Shown: positions 19,561 to 26,300 of the stretch, piece after piece
How the letters are laid out: each line of letters starts with the position of its first letter
Numbering within the stretch: the first letter of the stretch is position 1
Assembly: GCA_003149565.1 (NCBI GenBank)
Contig: QCWH01000019.1
Span: forward strand, 7,663-69,978
DNA length: 62,316 bases
Origin: Marivita sp. XM-24bin2
GTDB lineage: Bacteria; Pseudomonadota; Alphaproteobacteria; Rhodobacterales; Rhodobacteraceae
Direction of reading: 5' to 3'
Program-made: the position numbers and the translations under genes
The notes under the pieces: model-generated
Databases searched by the model: none
What the model saw: only the letters and a program-made list of their open reading frames with translations
What the model was told of the DNA's origin: nothing

Positions 19561-19638
19561 GAGGAATCCCCAAGCTGAAATGAAGTGGTTGGCGTTGTCC
19601 TAGATCAGCCTGTTTTAAAAAGATAGTGGTATGACAAT

Positions 19639-19654
19639 AGGTTAGCGCTAACCT
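19639..19654. promoter_or_regulatory. LacI-family type operator upstream of the aldolase gene
   Basis: AGGTTAGCGCTAACCT is a perfect 16-bp palindrome with the central CG step and TTAGCGCTAA core typical of LacI/GalR operators. It lies 79-94 bases before the aldolase ATG on the minus strand, followed toward the gene by TTGTCA and an A/T-rich stretch that could be the promoter. No LacI-family gene occurs in the window, so the regulator would be encoded elsewhere. Confidence 0.65.
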
Positions 19655-19659
19655 TACCT

Positions 19660-21036
19660 CTATGTCGCGCGATCTGTTGCTGCGCTATGCCGAGGGTGAG
19701 CGTGAACCCATATCCCGTCGCGTGCCCGCACTGTGAGATGCGCGACGGGTTGGGGGGTCTTCCCAGCCACGGGTCTGACTTCGACCGCGCGCAGGAGCAG
19801 CGACAGCAGAAGCGGCCCTTCCGCCATGGCAAAGCCCGCGCCGGGGCAGACTCGGGGGCCTGCGCTGAAGGGCATATAGGCGTCGCGGGCAGATTGGCGG
19901 GTGTTGCCCCTTTGCCAGCGGGATGGGTCGAACGTGTCAGGGGCCTCCCAGAGCTTCGTGTGCCGGTGTAGGTGCCATGGGCTGAGCACCAGCTGCGCGG
20001 CTTTGGGGATGGCGCGTTTGCGGAAGGTCTCGGGGCGCGTGGTTTCGCGCACCATCATCGGCACCGGCGGATAGAGCCTTAGGGTTTCGCGAAACACGTC
20101 GCGGCTGGTGGTGAGTCGTTTGACCTCTTTCGGATCGACCAATTCGGCTGCTTCCTGCGCGATGCGGTCCTGCCAGTCGGGTGCGGTAGCACAGCAGAAA
20201 AGCGCCCAGCCAAGCGCGCTGGCGCTGGTTTCGTGACCGGCGAGGAAGAAGATGGCGACCTGATCCACCATTTCGGCGGCGGTAAAGCACTGGCCAGTTT
20301 CGGGGTCAGGCGTGGTCATGATCCGGGTCGCCAGATCGTCAGGGGCGGTGCCGTTTGCGATGGCGTCTCGACGTGCGTCCACAAGCTGGGTGATCAGCGC
20401 GCGGATGCGCTTTGCAGCGCGTTTGGTCTCGGCCCGGTGCAAGCGTGGGAACCAGCGGGGCAGAGGGATGAAGGCGGCAAGGTTCAGGATCGGCTGGCTG
20501 CGCTGGTAGGCGCGGAATTCACGGAAGACCTGCGCGGCGATTTCGTCCTCGATGGGGATCGAAAACAGGGTGCGGAAGATCACATCGGCGGCGGCGTGGC
20601 TGGCGATTTCCTCGATCTCGATCTCTTTGCCATCGCCGATCTGGTCCAGCACTCGGGCGACCATCGCCTGACCGGCGTCCCACATGGAAGGAAGGGCGTG
20701 CGCAAGGCGCCCGCGTTCAAAGGCCGGATCGATGATGCGGCGCTGGTGGTCCCAGACAGGACCGTTGGTCAGAAAGACCGACTGTCCCAAAAGCGGGCGC
20801 AGACCTTCGCCGATGCGGTCGGATTTCGGGAAATCGCGCGGCCGGTCGCGCAGGATGGTTTGTACCAAGGCGGGATCGTTGGCGAGGTAGGAGCGAAAGA
20901 ACGGCGTGCGAAACTCGGCCATCCATGCGCCGTAAAGTCGTTCCGGCTGGGCCGACAGGATATCCTGCCGGAACAGCCGCAGATACCGCCAGAGCGACAC
21001 GCGGTCGGGGCGCGATATGGGCTTGGGCGGGATCAC
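19660..21036 (-). CDS. Cytochrome P450
   Basis: A 458-residue P450 monooxygenase. The oxygen-binding I-helix motif is AGHETS, the K-helix ExxR is ETLR, and the heme loop is FSAGPRVCPGAGFA with the thiolate ligand C397. No signal or membrane anchor is evident, so it should be a soluble bacterial type needing separate redox partners, none of which are adjacent. It resembles bacterial relatives of the CYP4/CYP102-like group acting on lipids or terpenoids, which is only a guess. Its start overlaps the preceding hydrolase gene by 4 bases, so the two proteins are translationally coupled. Confidence 0.93.
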   Translation of the reverse strand: MIPPKPISRPDRVSLWRYLRLFRQDILSAQPERLYGAWMAEFRTPFFRSYLANDPALVQTILRDRPRDFPKSDRIGEGLRPLLGQSVFLTNGPVWDHQRRIIDPAFERGRLAHALPSMWDAGQAMVARVLDQIGDGKEIEIEEIASHAAADVIFRTLFSIPIEDEIAAQVFREFRAYQRSQPILNLAAFIPLPRWFPRLHRAETKRAAKRIRALITQLVDARRDAIANGTAPDDLATRIMTTPDPETGQCFTAAEMVDQVAIFFLAGHETSASALGWALFCCATAPDWQDRIAQEAAELVDPKEVKRLTTSRDVFRETLRLYPPVPMMVRETTRPETFRKRAIPKAAQLVLSPWHLHRHTKLWEAPDTFDPSRWQRGNTRQSARDAYMPFSAGPRVCPGAGFAMAEGPLLLSLLLRAVEVRPVAGKTPQPVAHLTVRARDGIWVHAHPRHSAATDRAT

Positions 21037-22295
21037 GGGGCGGTGTTTGTGTATTTCGACACCGGTACGTCGATGCGGCTGGGGGACGGGGCGCGGGTCG
21101 CGTAGCGCTGGCCAAGGGTCAACGGGCCTGCGGTGATTTGGAAATAATCATAATCCGCAGGGTTTTCGAAGGCGCAGAGATACTGAAAGTGCAGTTTGAA
21201 ATACTGCCGCCGCTGCGCTGACCAGCGTTCGGGGGCCATCGTGCGGGAAAATTGCGCCGAGAATACCACAGGCCATTGCTTGTCGCGGGTGGCGACACCC
21301 GATACGCCCACCGGGTCGCACAGGGGAAAGCAGCAGCCGTCGCCTTGGGCTGTCACGTCGATCCAGACAATTTCGTCCTGTTCGGACAGGAACTGTAGGT
21401 CGCGGCGCAATTCCCAGGCGTCGGGCAGGAAGGACACCATCGGGATCACGTGGCCGATGCTGAGAAACGACAGGGCCGGACGCGCGGGCAGGTCTGGGTT
21501 GTCGCGCAGGATGTCGGCGAGGATCGACACTGCCAGATGCGCACCCGAGGAATGCCCGACCACCAGCACTTCGTCATAGTCTTGCAGAAGCGCGGTTGCG
21601 ATGGTGCCGCGAAACGCGTCCATGCGGGTTTGCAGGGCGGGCGGGGCTGCGCCTTTCAGACCTGCCGAAAACGCGTAATCGTGCATCAGGTAATAGGCGT
21701 AGATCCGGCGATCCTGCGATTTGAACCACCGCAGGACCAGCACGACGATGACGAAGAACGGTGTCCAGTAAAGCAGCGATATACCCCAATTGAGGATCGC
21801 GCCGGGGCCGAGCGCCCAGAGGATGGCAGCCTCGAAGGCGGTGCTCAGACCCCAGCCGACCAGATGCGCGGCAAGCAGCGCGGCGAAGAGTTGCAGGATC
21901 AGGACGCCGATTGGGTAAAGGGCGGCGACCAGCGGGCCTTTGGGCAGCACTGCCAGTCGCCGCAGTGTGCCGCTGGCGATATAGATCCAGCTTGTGCGGA
22001 TCAGTTGCCAATAGGTGCCCGGGATGCTGTTCGACATGCTGTCGCGGACGATATCGGACCAGAGCAGCACCTCGAAATCGGCGGTGACGGGGGTGTCGTC
22101 GATAAGGGCCGAGGCGTGCCAGCCATAGGTGCCGTCCTGAATGCTGGCCTCGACATGCAAACCGTAGTCCGAAATCTCGGCCTGCTTGGTACCCTCGGTG
22201 CGGTACAGCTCGCGGTACCGGCGGGCCGGAAAGGGATCGTATCCGGGAATGTAGAACACCTTGCGGCGGCGCACGGTTTGGGGCGGGGCGGGCAT
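21033..22295 (-). CDS. Membrane protein with alpha/beta-hydrolase domain
   Basis: A 420-residue protein. The ATG at 22295 is chosen because VFYIPGYDPFPARRYRELY, the N-terminal strand of an alpha/beta hydrolase, starts just after it (VFYIPGYDP quoted), while the in-frame extension upstream looks like noncoding translation. Residues about 110-200 contain two to four hydrophobic segments, and the nucleophile elbow GHSSGAH follows (GxSxG). It looks like a lipase or esterase with a membrane insertion. The last 4 bases overlap the P450 start, so a joint pathway, such as lipid release followed by hydroxylation, is a reasonable hypothesis but not shown. Confidence 0.72.
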   Translation of the reverse strand: MPAPPQTVRRRKVFYIPGYDPFPARRYRELYRTEGTKQAEISDYGLHVEASIQDGTYGWHASALIDDTPVTADFEVLLWSDIVRDSMSNSIPGTYWQLIRTSWIYIASGTLRRLAVLPKGPLVAALYPIGVLILQLFAALLAAHLVGWGLSTAFEAAILWALGPGAILNWGISLLYWTPFFVIVVLVLRWFKSQDRRIYAYYLMHDYAFSAGLKGAAPPALQTRMDAFRGTIATALLQDYDEVLVVGHSSGAHLAVSILADILRDNPDLPARPALSFLSIGHVIPMVSFLPDAWELRRDLQFLSEQDEIVWIDVTAQGDGCCFPLCDPVGVSGVATRDKQWPVVFSAQFSRTMAPERWSAQRRQYFKLHFQYLCAFENPADYDYFQITAGPLTLGQRYATRAPSPSRIDVPVSKYTNTAP

Positions 22296-22417
22296 GGGCG
22301 GACTGCTCTTGCTTTTGGTCGAGTGTAGCAGTGCCAGAACAATGCGCCAATTTTTTGGTGAAGCGCGGGAACGGAGAGCTATGTGAGATGTTACGCTTGC
22401 ACACTTAAAGGACCACC

Positions 22418-22792
22418 ATGATTGATATTCTGAACATCGTTGCCGCTCTTTTGACGATCGTGCTGGGCGCGTTCGGGATGCTGGCGCCGCGCTACACGGC
22501 CGGGGTGCTGGATTTGAAAACCGGCGACACGACGATGGGCCTGTCGGAACTGCGCGCATCTGTTGGAGGCATGTTTGTAATCGTGGGGGCGGCGTGTCTG
22601 TGGTTGGGTACGCCCTGGGCCTATGCGATGATGGGGTTTGTCTATCTGGGTGCCGGGCTGGGGCGCGGGCTTTCGCTGCTTCTGGATAAGCCGCCTTTTC
22701 CCAAGGCGCATCTCTATTTCCTCTTCGAGGCGGTGTTTGCAGCCTGGCTGCTGATCTTCAATCTGCCGGGTGCTCAGGGGCTGTCCCAGTAG
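22418..22792 (+). CDS. Small four-helix membrane protein, DUF4345-like
   Basis: A 124-residue protein with about four membrane helices (residues 5-23, 47-67, 70-90, 97-117) and few loops. The pattern resembles DUF4345 family proteins of unknown role. It is divergent from the hydrolase/P450 pair and its 3' end overlaps the convergent DUF1194 gene by 19 bases. ATG follows GGACCACC, a moderate ribosome binding site. Confidence 0.65.
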   Translation: MIDILNIVAALLTIVLGAFGMLAPRYTAGVLDLKTGDTTMGLSELRASVGGMFVIVGAACLWLGTPWAYAMMGFVYLGAGLGRGLSLLLDKPPFPKAHLYFLFEAVFAAWLLIFNLPGAQGLSQ

Positions 22793-23574
22793 CGGCGGCG
22801 GTCCTGCCAGATTTTCTCGCCGATCCGGCAATCTGTCGGATCGCGCTGCAGGGATTGAACCGGCACGATCTCAGCCTGTGGTGGGCGTGACACCATTTCC
22901 AAGACAAGTTTGCGTTTGACGGCTTCTGCAAAATCATCCCAGTCAAAAACCGGAATGACGAATGCGCCGGGGCCGCCGATGACACATGTTTCGTAGTAGA
23001 TATCAAGGTTTTCCAGATGCCAGCTGCTGTCCATCCCTTCGCGGGTCAGCAGAGGCAGGCCGTTGATGGTTATTCCGCTGGCCACGACAGCGTCTCTTGC
23101 AACGGTCACGGTGCGGCCTTGATTGTTCGGCCCGTCACCTGAAATATCGATGACACGCCGCAAGCCTTTATATTTGTTTGTTTCAATCAGAAATTCACCA
23201 AATAGCAACGCTTCGGAAATCGAGGTGCGCCGTAATGCGGGATCGAAGCGCGAGATGAGCACATCTGCAAAGGCGTTAAGGTCGTCTCGGCTGTGCAACA
23301 GACGCCAATCCACCACGATCTCTTGCGTGCCGGCCCATTCCACATAGGTGACGGCAACGGTCTGAAGCAGACCCGATTGCAGCGCTGCAAAAACCTCGTC
23401 CGAGCGCAGCGCTTCGGCGTAGCCTTTGCGTTGGATCTCCAATTCGCGCTCGGTCATCGACCGCGACACGTCGACCATCAGCACCAGTTCGAGATCGACC
23501 TCGAGCTCTTGGGCTGTGGCGGCGCGCGGCAGAAAGAGGCCGACCGCGATGAGAAGGGCAAGAACGGTTTTCAT
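22774..23574 (-). CDS. DUF1194 secreted von Willebrand A-like protein
   Basis: A 266-residue exported protein. The start at 23574 (MKTVLALLIAVGLFLPRAATA) gives a signal peptide; a 12-residue in-frame extension would spoil it. The mature part is a von Willebrand A-like fold with the metal-ion-dependent adhesion motif DVSRS (MVDVSRSMT), and DISGDGPNNQG near residue 150 matching the conserved DUF1194 pattern. Such proteins are predicted periplasmic protein-binding domains. A second member of the same family lies at 30170-30817. The function is unknown. Confidence 0.87.
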   Translation of the reverse strand: MKTVLALLIAVGLFLPRAATAQELEVDLELVLMVDVSRSMTERELEIQRKGYAEALRSDEVFAALQSGLLQTVAVTYVEWAGTQEIVVDWRLLHSRDDLNAFADVLISRFDPALRRTSISEALLFGEFLIETNKYKGLRRVIDISGDGPNNQGRTVTVARDAVVASGITINGLPLLTREGMDSSWHLENLDIYYETCVIGGPGAFVIPVFDWDDFAEAVKRKLVLEMVSRPPQAEIVPVQSLQRDPTDCRIGEKIWQDRRRYWDSP

Positions 23575-23645
23575 GCCGTCACGATGCCCAACCAAAAGCG
23601 GTCGGTCCAATCACAAGTTGCGCGAGCGGCGCAATCCTTTGGGTC

Positions 23646-23837
23646 TCAGCTTTTCATTGAGCAGGTGTTGATGCCCAGGATCGAATAGAGCGGGCAACTT
23701 CCGATCAATCCGGTGGCGAGTGGTACGATCCCGATCAGGCCCCACATGGTCTGCGGTCCGATAAAGACGAGCGACAGCAGGACAAGGCCTGCAATCACAC
23801 GCAGGGCTCGGTCGATGGTTCCTTCGTTCTTGGTCAT
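23646..23837 (-). CDS. DUF2892 (YgaP transmembrane-like) small membrane protein
   Basis: A 63-residue protein with two membrane helices separated by a short glycine-rich turn: MTKNEGTIDRALRVIAG at the start, and the family signature CPLYSILGINTC near the C-terminus. AAGGAG 7 bases before the ATG at 23837 decides the start over one 6 codons upstream. DUF2892 domains are often fused or linked to rhodanese and sulfide-handling proteins. Here it sits just downstream of a Crp/Fnr regulator on the same strand. Confidence 0.85.
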   Translation of the reverse strand: MTKNEGTIDRALRVIAGLVLLSLVFIGPQTMWGLIGIVPLATGLIGSCPLYSILGINTCSMKS

Positions 23838-23905
23838 GATGGGTCTCCTTTTCATGCTCCTGAGGGGAGACTAGCAAAGGGTCCCAGCGGCTGACGGTGA
23901 CAGAG

Positions 23906-24502
23906 TCACCGAGCATCTGCGGCAATCTGTTCCAAGGCGCGTCTGTCCTTGATTGCGATGCCGTCGGGCAGTTGTGCGACGACCCCATTGCGGGCCATCG
24001 CGGCCAATCGCCGGGTGACATAGGCGCGGCCCGAGGCGGTTTCGGCGGCGAGCGCGGCATGGGTGGCATGGACGGTTCCATCCGCGTCGGCCAATCGCAG
24101 CAATGCCTTGGCCAGCCGTGTGTCAAACCCGGTCAGGGCGACATCCTCGACCAGCTGCTGATACTCGGAAAAGCGCAGCGCGACAGAGCTGAGCACCTTC
24201 TGGCGGAAAGTGGCGTCGTTTTCCATCTGCTGGCGGAACTGTTCCGCCGGAATCAGCGTGCCTTCGATATCCGCTTCGACGATGCCTTCGGCACCATAGG
24301 TGTGCTTGTCCACCAGACAGGAGAAGGTTTGCAGGCAGACCTCTCCGGGGCGGACGCGGTAGAGCACCACTTCGCGCCCTGATGCACCTGTCAGCATCAC
24401 CCGGATCGACCCTTTGCTCAGGTCGAGAAAGCCGGGGCACTCCTGACCGGGTTGAAACAGCGTCTGGCCCAGTTTGGCGGTGAAGGGACGGGTCTGTGGC
24501 AT
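23906..24502 (-). CDS. Crp/Fnr family transcriptional regulator
   Basis: A 198-residue regulator with an N-terminal cyclic-nucleotide-binding-like beta barrel (GSIRVMLTGASGREVVLYRV, about residues 30-50) and a C-terminal winged helix (HAALAAETASGRAYVTRRLAAM). GGAGG 6 bases before the ATG at 24502 supports this start. Only two cysteines occur in the sensor half (ECPGF and VCLQTFSC region has two more), not in an Fnr-type N-terminal cluster, so iron-sulfur oxygen sensing is not implied; a sulfide- or redox-sensing role is possible. It precedes the DUF2892 gene, a pairing seen around sulfur oxidation regulators. Confidence 0.87.
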   Translation of the reverse strand: MPQTRPFTAKLGQTLFQPGQECPGFLDLSKGSIRVMLTGASGREVVLYRVRPGEVCLQTFSCLVDKHTYGAEGIVEADIEGTLIPAEQFRQQMENDATFRQKVLSSVALRFSEYQQLVEDVALTGFDTRLAKALLRLADADGTVHATHAALAAETASGRAYVTRRLAAMARNGVVAQLPDGIAIKDRRALEQIAADAR

Positions 24503-24699
24503 CTGGGTCCTCCCGGTACGGTGCAGAAAGCTCACATAAGCTTGGCGCAGGATGCAAGTCGTTCACTCGGAACACCAATGAGCTTCGCGCTGCTGGTTCA
24601 GCGTAGCTTAACCAACGTACAGGAACGAAAGCTATGCAACTGCGGCTGCTGTGCTAGGGTGATGCTCCGGTCCATGCCGGCGCAAATGGGGTGGGTGTG

Positions 24700-25506
24700 A
24701 TGGATCACGCAGAGATCGAAAACAAGGTTGCGGCGCATTATGGCGCGTCCGACCTGACGCGACGCATCCTTGAAGAACTGGGACTTTCTGATGCGCAGCC
24801 CGGCTCTGTGCCGTTGGAGGTGCTGTTTCCGTTCGACCAATTGCATCACGGAGGTGTGCGTCTGACCCAAAGCATGGCGGATGCGGCACAGGTGCACCAC
24901 GGTGCTTCGGTGCTGGACGCGGGCAGCGGCATCGGCGGGGCCTCGCGGTGGCTTGCGCATCATTTTGGCTGCGTGGTTGAGGCGATTGATCTAAGCGCAG
25001 AGTTTGTAAAGACCGCAGCCGAGCTTGATGTTCTTGTCGGTTTGGAGGATCGGATTTCGCACCGGGTCGGATCGGTCACGAACTTGCCCTATGAGAGCGG
25101 CAGCTTCGATCTGGTCTGGAGCCAGAATGTTACGATGAACGTGCCCGACAAGGCGGCCATGTTTGCAGAGGCGTATCGGGTTCTGCGCCCCGGCGGAACC
25201 TACGTCCTGACCCATCTGGGTGAGAGCGGCAGCGCGCCGGTGGATTACCCCCTTCCTTGGGCAATGACGGCAGAAACAAGCTTTGCGACATCACCCGACG
25301 CCTTTTTGCAAGGCTTGACCGAGGCCGGGTTTGCGGATGTCACCGACCACGCAAAGAACGCACCTCCGCCACCGCCGCCCAGTGGTCCTGCTCCAAAGGA
25401 CACGCCGGCGATGGGCAGCGGGATGGATGAGCGGCGCAACAATAACACGACGGCAATCGGGGACGGGCGGATCGTGCCGATGCTTGTGACGGCGATCCGC
25501 AAATGA
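24700..25506 (+). CDS. SAM-dependent class I methyltransferase
   Basis: A 268-residue methyltransferase. Motif I is VLDAGSGIGGASRWLA (about residues 70-85), followed by the acidic site of motif II in EAIDLS and the post-motif IV region PDKAAMFAEAYRVLRPGG. The fold is like UbiE/glycine-sarcosine methyltransferases acting on small molecules. An unusual proline run (APPPPPPSGP) sits in a linker near residue 223. ATG at 24700 is chosen; two GTG codons just upstream are alternatives, and no ribosome binding site is clear enough to decide. Confidence 0.82.
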   Translation: MDHAEIENKVAAHYGASDLTRRILEELGLSDAQPGSVPLEVLFPFDQLHHGGVRLTQSMADAAQVHHGASVLDAGSGIGGASRWLAHHFGCVVEAIDLSAEFVKTAAELDVLVGLEDRISHRVGSVTNLPYESGSFDLVWSQNVTMNVPDKAAMFAEAYRVLRPGGTYVLTHLGESGSAPVDYPLPWAMTAETSFATSPDAFLQGLTEAGFADVTDHAKNAPPPPPPSGPAPKDTPAMGSGMDERRNNNTTAIGDGRIVPMLVTAIRK

Positions 25507-25534
25507 CGATCCGGCTGCCCGGTCCCGCAAGCGT

Positions 25535-26137
25535 TCAGGGCAGCCTGACAACGACCCCTTCGCGAATGACGGCAGGGTCATAGGCCTTGCGGGCGAAAAC
25601 CTTGCGTACCATCGGCTCGAAATGCTCAAGCGGTTTCATGGGATAGTCGGGATCGAACGACGACTGGTCCCAGCGTTCGCAGAAATCCGCGCAAGACTGA
25701 AAGCATGGGTGGTCCTTGAAGCGGTCCCGCGCGTTGCGGTCCCAGCCGTAGTGATGGCCATAGTAGAGCATCTGGAAGATCCCGTGATGTTCGACAATCC
25801 AAGCCACTTCCCAGCGCACGAAAGGGCGGATTACCTCGGCCGAGAACCGGTCGTGGTTCTGCGGCGCGAGCCCGTCGCCCACGTCATGCAAAAGCGCGCC
25901 GACGATCCAGTCAATATCCGCGCCATCGGCCTCGGCGCGCGTGGCGGATTGCAACCCGTGCTGCAATCGGGTGATGCGGTATCCTTCGAGCGTGGTTTCG
26001 CCTTGACGCCGCAATTCGTCCAGCACGCGATCCGGAGTCAGGGCGAGGTACGGCTTTTCCAGCTTTTCCAGTAGTTCGTAGTCTTCTTTCGTGCCGTCCT
26101 TCATCTGCGTGAAGGACACGGTGTCCGATGGCGCCAT
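25535..26137 (-). CDS. HD-domain protein, possible PhnZ/MIOX-type di-iron oxygenase
   Basis: A 200-residue HD-domain protein. Candidate metal ligands in order are H in RLQHGLQSA, HD in LLHDVGDG, H in APQNHDRF, H in VEHHGIF and D in ERWDQSSFD. That series, including the RWD motif near the C-terminus, resembles PhnZ-like mixed-valent di-iron oxygenases that break carbon-phosphorus bonds, rather than plain phosphohydrolases. This is from memory of the family and the residue count here is small, so it remains a hypothesis. AAGGAG lies 5 bases before the ATG. No phosphonate transporter or aminotransferase is adjacent. Confidence 0.7.
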   Translation of the reverse strand: MAPSDTVSFTQMKDGTKEDYELLEKLEKPYLALTPDRVLDELRRQGETTLEGYRITRLQHGLQSATRAEADGADIDWIVGALLHDVGDGLAPQNHDRFSAEVIRPFVRWEVAWIVEHHGIFQMLYYGHHYGWDRNARDRFKDHPCFQSCADFCERWDQSSFDPDYPMKPLEHFEPMVRKVFARKAYDPAVIREGVVVRLP

Positions 26138-26300
26138 GCCGACTCCTTCCCTGCGTTTTCTTCAGCATGCAATGATCAATGCGCCAGCGCCATACACTTT
26201 AGACCGCGGATTCGACCAACCGTTGAGATGAATCCTTGCACGACCGTCTTGGTTGCCAACATTGTCGTAGCATTCATTTTGTCACCGAAAGATTTGTCAC

